The notes: generated from the sequence alone by a model not told the origin. 64,000 bases of DNA from Obelidium mucronatum (GCA_025765595.1 JAIVFH010000094.1:1-64000); one strand, 5' to 3'. Counted from the stretch's first letter, positions 46,201-57,900 are shown. Made by a program: numbers and translations.

Positions 46201-46908
46201 GAACTCAAGTGCAGGCGGCGCGTCCTTCGTCGTTTGGGATACACAACCGCCAATGACGTGATTGAAATGAAAGGCCGCGTTGCTTGTGAAGTGAGTGTAG
46301 GTGATGAGCTGTTGTTGACGGAGATTATGTTGGCTGGCGGTTTTGGAGACTTGTCCGTCGAGCAAACAGTTGCATTGCTGAGCTGCTTCTGTCACAGTGA
46401 GAGGGTGCGTGCGATCGATAATATTTTTTTTTTCGTTTTGTGAACGGGTTAGTAACTATTTTGGCCAGAATGAGAAGAATCAAACAAAGCTCCCAGAAGA
46501 ACTTGACGCACCCCTTAAGATGCTTCAGCAACACGCACGGAAGATTGCGCAAGTCTCAATTGAATCTAAGATTGTGATGGATGAAGAGGAGTATGTATCT
46601 TCTTTCCGTCCGGAGCTGATGGAGGTTGTTTTGGCTTGGGCAAAGGGTGCAAAATTTAGTGCCATTTGTAAAATGACAGATGTATTTGAGGGATCTATTA
46701 TTCGTACATTCAGAATGTTGGAAGAATTGTTGAGGCAGATGGGTAACGCTGCAAAAAGTATTGGAAACACGGAACTGGAAGTTAAGTTTGCCGACGGAAT
46801 TACGAAAATCAAGAGGGATATTGTGTTTGCGTCTAGTTTGTAAGTATCTTGCGTTTCTTTCGTCATTCCCCTTCTGTTTTAACAATTCTTTAACATAGGT
46901 ATCTGTAA
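43261..46908 (+). CDS. MTR4: Mtr4-type exosome-associated DExH RNA helicase
   Basis: Nine exons: 43261-43584, 43634-43888, 43942-44146, 44210-44545, 44590-45291, 45359-45981, 46039-46404, 46469-46839 and 46899-46908, giving 1,063 residues with every phase closing. Ski2-like helicase motifs: [17 protein letters not shown] (I), VIFDEVHYM (II), FLSATIPN (III), [37 protein letters not shown] (V) and [17 protein letters not shown] (VI). An arch/KOW region follows, and the C-terminal DSH domain ends [17 protein letters not shown]. Mtr4 is the TRAMP and nuclear exosome helicase for rRNA and snoRNA processing and RNA surveillance. The 5' 300 bases are GC-rich. No frame step is needed anywhere, in contrast to several neighbours. 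Confidence 0.96.
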
Positions 46909-46956
46909 TTCTCTTGAATAGCGTATTAATTTGTATTGTGTGGAATAAAAATACTC

Positions 46957-47753
46957 ATGACTCGTCGAACAAAGTGCGCTGCCGAGCCAGCTGCGTTAGT
47001 GACCTATCCCACATACTTGGAACCGTCCTTTGACCCGAAAAAGGCCACAGTACGTCTTGTACTTTCATGTGATGTAAACATTGACTGTTTAACAGGTTAC
47101 TGAGCTGAAGTCGATTCTAGCTGCCTGCAGCATCGAATTCCCACTTAACCCACGCGCTTTAAAAGCAGACTATGTGGCCCTATGTATGTCCTCGTTTCTA
47201 GGCTTTGCAGCTGTTGCATCGACATTATGTAACCTACAAACCAGACCAAACTCACGTCGCTCCCAACATCAGTTCTTTCAGAGAAGCCATCACAAAAGTA
47301 AAACCTTCAAACGAAGGAATCGAATTTGTTGCGACATCGCCATTAAAAGTATCAACTCGCGCTCCGAACTTGGGCGACCCACCAGCCCCCAAGCAGCACA
47401 CAGTTATTCCAGTAATCGGCAGTGCTAAAGCCAAAGCCAAAGCACCAGTTCTCACGGATTTAAAAAGTCTTAAAGTGGCTGGGTTTTATGCCTCATCAAA
47501 ACCGATAGAATCACCGCGTGCATCATCAGCACATACTGTTATGGGTTCGCCGCTGAAGGCAACCCGGGGAATTGAAAAAAGGAAGGGGAAGGTGGAACCA
47601 GCAGCCAAGAAAGCAGTGAAAGCGCGTTCTGTGCCTCTTCCCGTTGTGAACCCTTTGAAGACGGTTTTCCTGTGGGAGAATAAGAGACTCAGGCTTGTTG
47701 AATGCACGGAAGAAGCAGAGGATGTTGATGTTATTCAACTGGAGACGCAATAA
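46957..47753 (+). CDS. short HeH/LEM-like domain protein, paralogue of the next gene
   Basis: The N-terminus carries a HeH domain: YLEPSFDPKKATVTELKSIL, then FPLNPRALKADYVAL, as found at the N-terminus of Src1/Heh and LEM-family proteins. The first intron splits it after KKAT (donor GTACGT), exactly as in the downstream paralogue. After it, KPSNEGIEFVATSPLKVS parallels the neighbour's KPSSHGIQLVHTSPIKVA, then a basic Lys-rich tail ends LETQ. There is no transmembrane segment and no MSC domain, so this is a soluble or chromatin-bound short form. The frame after DYVAL must step +1 near 47190-47205, since the GT-AG segment there is only 27 nt. The stop is 16 nt upstream of the next ATG. Confidence 0.7.
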
Positions 47754-47769
47754 ATAATTCATAAAGAAA

Positions 47770-50436
47770 ATGCTGTCAAATCACAGCTCTGACCGCGCTC
47801 AGGATTCCGAGCCATGGACACCAGAGTATCCACACTACTTGCTTCCGTCATTTGACCCGCAAAGAGCCACTGTAAGTTTTTCAATGTATTCAGCGTCGGT
47901 CAACCCAAGCTTACCAAACTGTAAAACCAGGTCTCAGAGCTTAAATCTATACTCTTGGACTGTGGAGTTGAATTTCCAACACATCGCGCGCTAAAGGAAG
48001 ACTATGTAGTCATTTGTAAGTCATGTTATTCGACATGCTTTCTGGTGTTAAGATTCCAAGCACTGAATACTGTATCAACCCGCCCAATAGTTAACGAAAA
48101 AGTCGCATCAAAGTCAAAGCAGCTTATGCAATCCATGGCTAAAATAAAGCCATCAAGCCACGGTATCCAGCTTGTACATACTTCCCCGATTAAAGTCGCG
48201 ATGGCCAGAATTCACTCTGAAAACGCAACCTCAAACAGTTCCATAACAGCTTCAAATGAAGAAGCCTTTCACTCTAAAACTAAAAGTACCTCAGAAAACT
48301 CCTGTGCGCTCGGAATAATTCTTGGTGGGTCAAGTTCAAACAAAGATGGTCCGAAACCCCTTCCAATTCCACCACATAATCCGCAAAGTCTTCTGCATCC
48401 AGGCCGCCTCACTGATGAAAAAATGGCGGTCAACTTGGCAGGAATTCCGCCAATGGCCACTCTGAAAGCATCAAAGTCCTCGGTTTCATTGAAAGGATCT
48501 CGTTTGCCTAAGCTCTCTATCAGCAGCCCACAAAATCACAGCAGCAGTAGCGGTAGCTTGAACTCCCAATTTGCTTCAATAGGGACCTCTCTTGATCCAA
48601 GAGAATCTCCCCGTAAACCCCTTCAACAAACCTACAATCATGAGTTTACAAGCTCCCCACAGCCCATGTCCCCTGAAATTAGTGAGGATGCGAAAAATTC
48701 TGTTGAAGTCTCTGTCACTGGAGAGTCTGTTGAAGTAGCATTTACCGATGATGAGAATGATTCAGACTACAGTGATGTTATTGATGCTTATGAAAAATCC
48801 CCTTCACCGTCGCAAATATCCCCACAGAAACCACACTCAGATCAAAGGGACGACGCGGCTGATGATGATGATGACGTTCGCTTTTCTCCAGACCCAAGAC
48901 GTTCTTCTTCCACCCAACGCGACCGCCGCTCAACTAGTCCACGCAGCAATTCTAGCGTTGTTCAATCCAGCGGATCCCCTCTACTCACAAAGCACTTGAA
49001 ACAGCGGTTAAGGCAAAACGTGATGGAGACTGTGAGGCGACGCTCGTCACTGGGTGGGGAAGAGATTCGGCGAGGTCGGAACCTGTCTGTGACCGAAGCT
49101 ATTAAAGCAGTGGAGAGCGACGGTTTTGATAGTGAAGATGAGAAGTCTAGCAACAATCAGTTGAGCGATCCATTGCACGCTTGTCCCCCAAATCTGAAGG
49201 AAGCTGTGTCTGATGATGGCGGCAAACCCGTCCGGGTAGTCATGCCATGTCTATTGCTATTTGCCTACGCCCTTCTCGTGCCACCGCTTCTTATTTTGAT
49301 TACTTGGTATCTCGAAACTGGAGCCACTATTCAGTTTTGCGGAGAACAATATTGAGCCTGTCAAACAGCTGTCTGAAGTTATAACAGCAAAAGATCTTAT
49401 GAACTACTTGATGCCCTCCTGTATTGCCGTGCCCAGAAGGTGCGCTGTGTCATGAAGATCGAATTCTTGGATGCGCTTATGAAAATCAAGATACTGTACT
49501 TTGAAAAACCCAAAGCGATTCTTTCAGGCTTTTCAACTTGCGCCACTATGCAGCGGCAGCGGCATATGACGATGGAAATGACAATGAAAAGAGTACGGGG
49601 ATTTCGATTCAGGTTTGTTTTCAGTGCAGTTTTTTGCTGTTCACCAACACTGGTTTCGCAGCAACCAACATATTCTCGCACGAAAGCACCTTTGCCATCT
49701 CCAACGGTATCTGTCCCCCGAATCAAAATGATTATTTTGGAGAAGTGGACTATCCTTCAAAATGCAACCCGGCATATGCACGAAAAAGTAGTAAGGGCTG
49801 CACATGAGTATTTCATTTTAGCTGGAATTGCCCGTAGAAGAAATATCCCGGAACTTCAATGACACTTTTTATATCATTCATGAACACGTTTTGCGCGCGT
49901 ACTTGATGATCAGAAAGCACGAATTAAGGCTCGGCCACCAATACAACCGATTGGTGGCTCAGTTTGTAGTCCACTTGATTCCACCTCCAGAAAAAGTCCT
50001 TCTTCTCACTTTATCGTCGGTTACTCTCTTTATAGCCTCTGTGACCACATCTTTCGTGTTCAAACACTTCATTCGAAAGAGAAAGAATGCTCACATCACC
50101 AACGATGAAATCCTTGCCCACAAAGCCGCTTCAGAAGTTCTTCAAAAGCTCCAAGAACGCGCTGAAAAAATTCGCCGCCAAAGCATTCTTTCAAGAAAAA
50201 AGATTGATGTGAGTGTGCGACTGGATCAAGTCAAAGATTTGGTTCTACCAACAAATGCTCAACGGCAACGGAGAATTTCTCGCGGCGGCGACGTGGACGA
50301 AAAAGAGACTGCAGTAGTTATGATGGGGGAAGAGAGAAGAGAAAATGTGTGGAAGCTCGTTCGGGATATTGTTTTGAAGAGTGGGTTAGTCGAGGAAATG
50401 GAGGTGGATGGTGTGGAAGTTTGGTATTGCTCGTGA
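47770..50436 (+). CDS. SRC1: Src1/Heh1-like inner nuclear membrane protein (HeH + MSC domains)
   Basis: The HeH domain YLLPSFDPQRAT/VSELKSILLDCGVEF is split by an intron near 47872-47931, and a second intron near 48016-48060 follows DYVVI. Then comes a long Ser/Pro-rich, acidic nucleoplasmic region and a transmembrane helix (PCLLLFAYALLVPPLLILI). The lumenal MSC region has Cys motifs (SCIPCPEGALCHEDRILGC). A second transmembrane helix is VLLLTLSSVTLFIASVTTSF. The C-terminal winged-helix part is VSVRLDQVKDLVLP...LWKLVRDIVLKSGLVEEM-like. Heh1/Src1 proteins tether chromatin and rDNA to the inner nuclear membrane. Frame steps of +1 are needed near 49350 and 49410; exons between 49480 and 49830 are not resolved. 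Confidence 0.75.
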
Positions 50437-50530
50437 TGGTAATATGAAACAGAAGTGCTCAATGAAAGAAGGAAGAAATGTCCCCAAAATAAAAGAGTTT
50501 ATAAGAAAAAACGTTAAAAACAGGACCCAC

Positions 50531-51613
50531 TCAAAGATTTGCCAAATGCGCACAGTCATTTAAAACAACGCCACGGAAAATTATATCAGCTGGGTTACTT
50601 AACGTAACTGTGCTCACTGCCTGTGGTGTGTTTGTCCTAGTGACTGTGGGAGTTGTTGGCAACAATGCACCCACTGCGTCAATCATGACAGCTGTACTCT
50701 TATTCACTGTTGTTGCCACAGATGAGACAAACTTTCTCTTCAATTCCGCGTCTTTGGCATCAACTCCATCCAAATCGCCACATCCAACACATTCACACAT
50801 GTATTTGCATGATGAAAAGAATTCATGTACGACAAATCGTTTCGCAAAATGCTGGCTAGAATGATTCGGATCAAGCGTCCGTGGATTACGACGGCAATGT
50901 GTTTCTCATTTGGAAGTGCATTCCGAATCACGTCATAGAGAGCGGGCACGGCACGACGCTCCACTTCAATTGGACTCTCGCCTCCAGGAGCAGCAGCTAT
51001 AAACATAATTATTTGATGATTTAGAATATCTGATGTTGAACCGTGACGGCACAAGTGCGCTCTTTTGTCACCACTTCCGTTTACTTATAAGTGGATCTCG
51101 AGTAGAGAGAAATTTCAACATAAATGAGATAGATTTATACCATCGAAGTTTCCGTTTTCCCAGTCTCTCCATAGATTCGTGATAGTTTCAGTTGGTGGTT
51201 TGGCTTCGAGTTCGCCCCAGGATATCTCCACCAACTCCTTCAATTCAACGACGCGAGCATTCGGATGGAACTTTTTAATGTACATTGCTGTCTCGGTAGT
51301 ACGCTGATTTCATTGGACACGTGTTTGTTGTTTAGGATACAGCCAGCCTCCTCGTTACTCGCAACCACAGCCGATATACCTGAAGAGTAGAGACAACAAT
51401 AACATCAACGGGTGTGTGTTCAAATCGAGTACCCAGAGCTGATGCCTGCTGTCGTCCTTTATCCGATAGTGGCAAATTGACACCAGAGCCCTGCATGATC
51501 CCCGTCGCATTTGCATCAGTTTCTCCGTGTCTGATTAAATACACTCTTTTGAGAGTAGATGTTGGTGATGGTCCAGTTTCAGGAAGGAACGGGAATTCTG
51601 GTTTGGCAGTCAT
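50531..51613 (-). CDS. histidine phosphatase (phosphoglycerate mutase-like)
   Basis: Exons 51613-51380, 51303-51141 and 50996-50531. The catalytic signature VYLIRHGETDANATGIMQG is near the N-terminus, with PLSDKGRQQASALG after it. Exon 2 has the ELVEISWGELEAK block, and exon 3 has APGGESPIEVERR and VVIHGRLIRIILASIL with the second catalytic His. The C-terminus, FRGVVLNDCAHL, resembles the LNDT.HL end of fungal family members. To reach it the frame must step -1 near 50770; otherwise the protein stops earlier after MPKTRN. The C-terminal insert of about 60 residues is Thr/Val-rich. Fructose-2,6-bisphosphatase-like or broad phosphatase activity is possible. ATG 51613 is preferred because no upstream in-frame ATG exists. 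Confidence 0.85.
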
Positions 51614-52309
51614 TTCTTTAGAAATCTTATCAAACCAAACATCAGAGACACGATACAATTATATGTTGCTAATCAGATTTTTTATCGGCTTTGAGGACAG
51701 GGCAGAAGATACACAGATACGCAGTAAGTTACAGTTGTCTATTTTTTATTTACTTATTTACAGCTATTCAGAGCTACATTCAATGCATCGGTGGTGTGAC
51801 TCGTGTCAACCGGACAAGTAACAAGAGGGGACCAAAAGAGTAAGAGTGTGCCTTCATTCCTCAATGGAATTAAACGTGAGGAGGACGTTCCACTGCGGTA
51901 GCTTCAAGTTCAAGAACCGCAAGAAACATCCGTCTCAAATAAGAAGAGTTGCTATAGAGCCGATTAAAGACCGTTCAGTCCTGGTAGTTCAAAGGATGCG
52001 GTTCGGATCAACTCGTTCATTTCAATAAAGTCAATCGGAAAAGAGAAGAAGGAGGAGGAGGATGGAGGCCGGTACCCCTAACTAGGGCAGAGTAAAGCAG
52101 AAAGAGGCAGCCGATCGCTTTCGCCAGCCGAGCACACTGTCGGGTGATAAAGGCGAGCGCTGGTGATATGGGTTTTGAGACTAAAATTGTAGCATCGAAA
52201 AAAAGAAAAAGTAGGCAGCCAAAACAGGAGAAAGACTCTGATTAAAACCATAGTACTCTGTGTCATATCGTATTTTATCAGGAATTGTCGCGTCCAATAA
52301 ATCTCTCAA
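51614..52309. other. intergenic region between divergent genes
   Basis: About 700 bases. A 60-codon plus-strand frame (51846-52028) with many Arg and Lys is the only notable stretch, but it has no recognised motif. I see no tRNA, TATA box or repeat. The segment at 52080-52160 is more GC-rich than its surroundings and might be an RNA, but no family is recognised. Confidence 0.4.
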
Positions 52310-54585
52310 ATGCCCAACTCCCACCATCCATTTCTTCAATCCGTCTCCCTCGACATGTCACACATCCACCTTCCCGAGATATCCTTTGATCCAAGAGAAA
52401 CACACGAAACGCAGGACCCGGCCGGAGTTTCGGAGATTATTTACGAGCGATTGGATCGTGTCAAAGAACGTGAACGCAGATCAATCCTCCGCTTTCTCCG
52501 ACGATACCTTTGCTGCTGTATACCTGGATCATCTTTTGTAAGTCCTTATTCGCTGAGTATTTCCTGTTTATTGTCGTTGACTCCAATCCTCTGTTATCAA
52601 AGGAATACATTCCACTCTCGCCAACAGCGTCCCCAAACATGTCAGATGAGCCGGAACCAATGCACCTATTAAATCCAGCCCGAAAGAACATGGTGGATCC
52701 GGCTGGACTCTCTATCATTGAACGTGTCTTTTTCAAGTCACCACCAAACAAACCACAAGTCATAATGTCGCTCGTGCTTGACTTCTCCCTTCCTCCATCT
52801 CTTGAATCTTTGAATTCTGGTCGAATTGTTGACCTTATCCGGATAGCACAGAGCAAGCATTATCGGCTATCGAGTTTCGTTGATCCAATAACTCTCAATG
52901 CCCACCTGCTTGCCCACACAGCTGACAAACTGCCTTGCAATTATCGATTCATTCAAAAATCAGAAAGAGATCCGAATGCGTGGATGTCTGTTTACATGGA
53001 TGAAATCAACTCGAATTTTGACAGTCAATGACGTGACGAGACCATTATGGAGAGCCGCCATAATTGTTCCGAACAGAATGATGCCTGAAACTGGAAGTGC
53101 TTTGAGAAGAGGGGTTCGTTAAGTATATTTCCAAATGCAATATGCTGAAACATTACAAAGGAATCACCACTACAACTCAGTCAACGAATTGGAACATCCA
53201 CCGCACCCGAGCCAGAAACTTTTGGTCAACAGCTTCCGTCGAGCACCAGCTATGAAAAATCTTTCAAGATCATCTTCAGCTTCCATCATTGTCTGGGTGA
53301 TGGATTATCCATGCTTGCCTTTTGCCGAACTTTTGCAGAATGCTGTAGTTCGCATTATTTGACTACCCCCAATCTTCAGTTGGAAAAATTGGGGGTTAGT
53401 TCAGATCCTCCTCCTCTGTTGGATAATATATTCGATCCGTGGATCTTTGAGGTGTTGCCCAGTAAGTTGCACTCAAATACATCTAGTCGTATTCCGTTGA
53501 AACTATATTAAAAATACTATCTCTGTCTATCAGCTGCTGTTGGAATTGGCTTCCGCTCGCTTCTTCGGCGCGGAAAGATACAATTTCAGCCATTCACAAA
53601 ATCTGCCGTCTCGAATCCAGCAATCACACGACCAACTATCCAAGCAACCAGATTGGAAGACGAGATTTTTCATTCGTCTGTTCCAAACAGTCCGAGCCCT
53701 GTCCGACCCTCAGCATTTCGACAACCCTCAATCCAACTGCTGCGCCAAACAACCAAACAGAACCCAACAACAAACGTAAAATTTCTCTGGTTTCCCCAAG
53801 ATTTCACAGCGCGTCTTCGAGAGAAATCTCGAACCCACGGAACAAGTATCGCTAGTGTCCTGGTCATCACGGCTCTCACAGCAACCCATGCATTCCTCAA
53901 AAAACGCTCCTCAACATCAACAGATCCCGTTCCAACTCACCAAGGCTGGGTCGTCACAAACTCAATACGCCACGTTCTTCCGACATCAACTCTGATAGCA
54001 ACAAGAGGTAAAAGCCGTGACCATGATCCGGTGTTGAAGATATTTGGGGGGTATGCCGGCAGCGTGACAAATAATAGCCTTAAACTCACAAGTCAGAGTA
54101 AAATCTGGGCGCGGTGTCGGAGTGTTAAAAGGACGATCGCAACGTGTGCGGATGTGAGTCTCAAGAGGATGAAGGTGCTAAATTATTGTTATCGGCATCC
54201 CAAGTTATGGAGAATGATCGAGTCTCGCACGGATTTATCAAGCATGTCGAGGAGTTTTAGTGTGGAGGTGGCTAATCTGGGGGCTTGGGATAATCCGCTG
54301 GACGGTTGGGTAGGGCCCGAGAATATGGAAGGGGTTTTGGAGGAGCGATTGAGGTTGGATTATTTTGGCGGTGTTGTGAATAGCAGTTTTGATGGTGTTA
54401 GGGGATTGTTTACGTTGGGGGTAATAACTTTGGGAGGGAATATGAGTGTTGCAGTCGCACATGATGCAAGCTGTGTGACTGAAGAGGAGACTGAATTATT
54501 TGTGACTGTGTTTTGTGAAGTGATGAAGAGGATGTCAGATGCATCGGAGAATGTGACTGTCGGCGATTTGCTCTATGGATTGTGA
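52310..54585 (+). CDS. HHxxxDG acyltransferase (wax synthase/DGAT or alcohol acetyltransferase-like)
   Basis: CoA-dependent acyltransferase superfamily. The catalytic motif HHCLGDGLSM lies at about 53287-53316 (IFSFHHCLGDG), and a C-terminal half with SFSVEVANLGAWD and a mostly beta-rich pattern follows. The N-terminal part contains MSLVLDFSLPPSLESL and the linker LTVNDVTRPLWRAAIIVP. Introns are at about 52539-52600, 53120-53180 and 53471-53534 (GTAAGT...CAG). Frame steps of +1 occur near 52465 and 53025. The motif is shared by bacterial-type WS/DGAT enzymes and fungal alcohol acetyltransferases, so the product (wax ester, triacylglycerol or acetate ester) cannot be decided. Stop codons of this gene and the convergent F-box gene are 22 nt apart. 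Confidence 0.7.
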
Positions 54586-54607
54586 AGAATAAAAAAACAA
54601 AGTCAAT

Positions 54608-56593
54608 TTATTTGAGCTGTCTAATCCTGTCAATATTTTTAATCGTTACGAATTCAATCAACGTTGGATCCAGCTTGATTCCGTCATTTTGATTTGATGG
54701 ATTCGTTTTGAGTGGAACGCCCAACTCTTTCCAAGCAACAGATCCTCGTGCGCCGACGAGCCCCCCCGCATTACTGCTGACGCTCTGGCTTCTAGACATT
54801 CCAATTCCACCTTTGAAAGCCCCAATCACACTGTGCGGCCTATTATCAGCAGAATCATCCCATGTTGCGCCACCCAACACTTTTGCCTTGCCCTTCAAAA
54901 CACCCGAAAATCTTGCATTTGGAAATACGTCTGCACTGCTAGCTCTTCCTCCTGTCATCTCATGTATCATTATCGATTGCAGTCTGCTCCCATGAGACAG
55001 TTCACGTAACGACCCTCTTCCACCAGCAGAAACAGACAAAGGCACAGTGGGTAGTCCAGTCAGAGGAGACCCCACACCGGCATGAAAAGTATTCATGCGA
55101 CCTAACCCACTGGCACCTCCGAGACCGTCGTCCACACAGTTCTCTTCCCACCACAAGATCCGTGCCAAATGATGCACATCGGTTCCAACAACCATTTGGC
55201 AATTCGACAAACTCAAAACACGCAACCCAAAGCACCCACTCTTCATTGCGGCTTTTACTCCTTCCGAAGTAACACACGTGTAGTCCAGATACAAGTCATG
55301 CAGCCCTGGAAATGCGCGAGATATAGTCTTGAGACCGTCATCTCCAACTTTGAGACATGCGCGCAGTTTTAGTGTGCGCAGATACAGAGATCCATGGGTA
55401 CTGAGTGTTTCGAGGAGGTAATTATCTACACTTGGGATATGAGAGAGGTCCAACAGTGTTAGGGCGTCCATGTGGGAGAGGAGAGCACTGAGACTAGGGG
55501 AAGTCAAGTGAATGGCTTGGTTTAAAGAGAGCGAATGGAGGTGGGTTGTGTGTTTCGAGAGATAGGATAGAGTTGTATCTGTTAGGGAGGCAGGGGAGTC
55601 GATATGGAGGGTCTCAAGGGGGAGAGGTGGTTTTATGTTTATAAGAGGTGTGAAAGCATCCGAGGAGAGAAAGTGACCGGGTATATATACGTGTTGGAGG
55701 GAATGACGACAGGTTTTGAAGATTGACTGTAGAGTTGCATTGATGTCAACAAGGGAAAATATCGAACGCATATCAATCGATGCGAGAGGAGCTAAGTTAT
55801 ATTTAAATGCTGATTGAAGCGTTGAAATTGAAGTACATCCATGGAGGGAGAGTTCTCTGAGACTGCGACTCGATTCTAGAACATGGTGAAGCGTGGATCC
55901 TGTGATTCCTGTACATCCATGAAGACTCAACTTTTCCAAAGTTGGAGAGTTTGCAATAGCTATTATATCTTTATCACGGATCTGTGAATCTAAGTCAGAA
56001 ACAAGTACAACCCTAAAGAATAACCAACCCAGAGACAGTTTGACAGATCCAAAACCCGCAGTTCAGGACAGTGCTTTACAAGTATTTTAAATTGAGTGGA
56101 AACCTGGTCCTGCGATTAGGGCTTTGGCGAATGGTATGAAACAGGGATGGATCGATACCTGAAAATCAAAGCGACCAGCGCTTGTATTCAGCCTCGACAA
56201 ATCAATGCACCGAACAAACTGAAACAAATTCACTCCGTCCCAAAAGGATCGTTTTCCAACCCGCAATTCTTCGCTATTCCTTAACAGAAGCAAGTGAATG
56301 GCAGCCGCTCGCTTCAACACCAGCAGCTTCCAGAGCCGCGGAACAACCAAGTGGTAAAAAAGGCGAGATACTTTGGCACATTCAGAGAGATCAGAGCGGT
56401 GAAACCGGGACACGAGGAGCTCGATGAGTTCATTTGGGAATCGAGACAACTCCAATTTGACTAGCCGGCTGGGCCTTTCTACCAGCACTGACGAAGGAGT
56501 ATTTGCACCAATACTGGCCAAGTCTAGGACATCTAGCATGATGCTACTTGAAGGCCGCCGTGATCGAGGGGTATTGGGTGTGGCAGCCAACAT
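54608..56593 (-). CDS. F-box and leucine-rich repeat protein
   Basis: The first exon (56593-56162) encodes an F-box-like segment, LSRFPNELIELLVSRF followed by CAKVSRLFYHLVVPRLW, which would bind Skp1 of an SCF ubiquitin ligase. An intron (GTATCG...CCAG, about 56106-56161) leads to LVKHCPELRVLDLSNC. Then at least eight AMN1/FBXL-type cysteine-containing repeats follow: LEKLSLHGCTGIT, LRELSLHGCTSIS, LHSLSLNQAIHLT, LRTLKLRACLKVGDDGLKTI and LRVLSLSNCQMV. A Ser/Gly-rich tail ends DRIRQLK. Near 55980 the join between NCLW and RDKDIIAIANS needs either an unseen intron or a frame step. Substrate unknown. Confidence 0.8.
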
Positions 56594-56888
56594 CTCAATT
56601 TAAGTCAATTTAGAACAAATGCATTACACATCTTCATTGATTCTTATTATATAGATTAAAAGGCTAGGAGAATCCTTTATAACTCTCCGTGAAACATGTA
56701 GCTTGAAAAGGCATGTTCTCCATAGACTCCCAAAAAGACTGAGGAGTAATAAACTTAGCAGCCATAGCTTTCATTTCACTTGAAAACTGTTAACATGCTA
56801 TCTCAAATCCAGAAGTACACAACTGTTTGTATTATTTATTTTTAGTTAACAAAATCACATCATCTGGTTAACCCTCAACCTCGCCAAG

Positions 56889-57900
56889 ATGGACAGCATG
56901 ATTCGGGCATTTTTGAACTGGCTAAGGAGTCTTTTCTTCAAGCAAGGTGACGTAGTCATTGGGTTGTAGTTGTAATACCACAAGATGGTGCATCTGTGGT
57001 TGGGGCCTCCCTTTGAGAATGCTCAGACTAACGCTATGGTTTTGCGCAACCAGAAATGGAATTAACCCTCGTTGGTCTTCAAAATTCTGGAAAGACGACG
57101 TTGGTGAATGTGATCGCGGTATGCTTCATTTCAACCAATCATGTACTTTTGCCCCCATTCTTTGAGCTGATACAAACTCTGGCTGAACTATGCAGAACGG
57201 AGAGTTTACGGAAGATATGATTCCTACTGTCGGATTTAATATGAGGTTTGTGTGTTTATGGTTTTGTAATTGATAGTGCGTGGTTTTAATCCGCTGCGCT
57301 TATCCCACACCCTCAGGAAAGTGACCAAAGGAGCTGTGAGTTTCAATCTATTAGAATACGAAAATTTTTGTATCGCAAGATGTCGCCATTCTGAGACTTG
57401 GGACTCGTTTTTTTCTCCACAAAAGGTTGTCATGAAACTTTGGGACTTGGGAGGACAGGCCAGATTCCGAGCAATGTGGGAACGATACTGCCGAGGTTTG
57501 GGATAACTGAATTTCCGGGTCGAAGGATTTGGCTCGAATGTAAAATGCCTTTTACAGGAGTGAATGCGATTGTATTTGTGTTGGACTCGGCAGACCATGC
57601 AAAAATCCCAGCTGCACGAACCGAACTGCACACCTTGCTCGATAAACCTCAACTCGTGAATATTCCTATTCTTGTTTTGGGAAACAAGAATGATTTACCT
57701 GGGGCATTGAACGTGGAACAAGTCATTGAACAGATGTGAGAGATTCCTTCAGTGTACTTGATATGCTGAAACTCTTATATCTAGGGGACTGAAGAGCATC
57801 ACAAACCGGGAAGTCTCGTGCTACTCTATTTCAGCCAAAAACTCTGTGAATATTGATTTGACTCTGCAGTGGTTGATGAAGCACGCGACTTCAAAGTAGG
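56889..57900 (+). CDS. ARL8: Arf-like small GTPase Arl8
   Basis: Seven exons: 56889-56946, 57054-57118, 57196-57245, 57317-57335, 57426-57495, 57558-57735 and 57785-57900. The sequence follows animal Arl8 closely: the P-loop [17 protein letters not shown], switch [18 protein letters not shown], switch [23 protein letters not shown], the NKND-type box [12 protein letters not shown], and SCYSISAK for the base. The N-terminus [16 protein letters not shown] is an amphipathic helix without Gly2, as expected for acetylated rather than myristoylated Arl8. Exon 4 is only 19 nt. An A6 run at 57837-57842 is one base too long, and removing one A joins ISAK to [12 protein letters not shown]. Arl8 positions lysosomes/vacuoles via kinesin adaptors; it is absent from budding yeast. 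Confidence 0.92.

Noticed and set aside
47173..47200. 27-nt GT-AG intron in the short HeH gene
   Set aside because: Shorter than any secure intron here and its removal does not restore the frame; a +1 step is needed anyway.
51846..52028. Arg/Lys-rich 60-codon frame in the gap before the acyltransferase
   Set aside because: Too short, no motif, no clear transcription signals.
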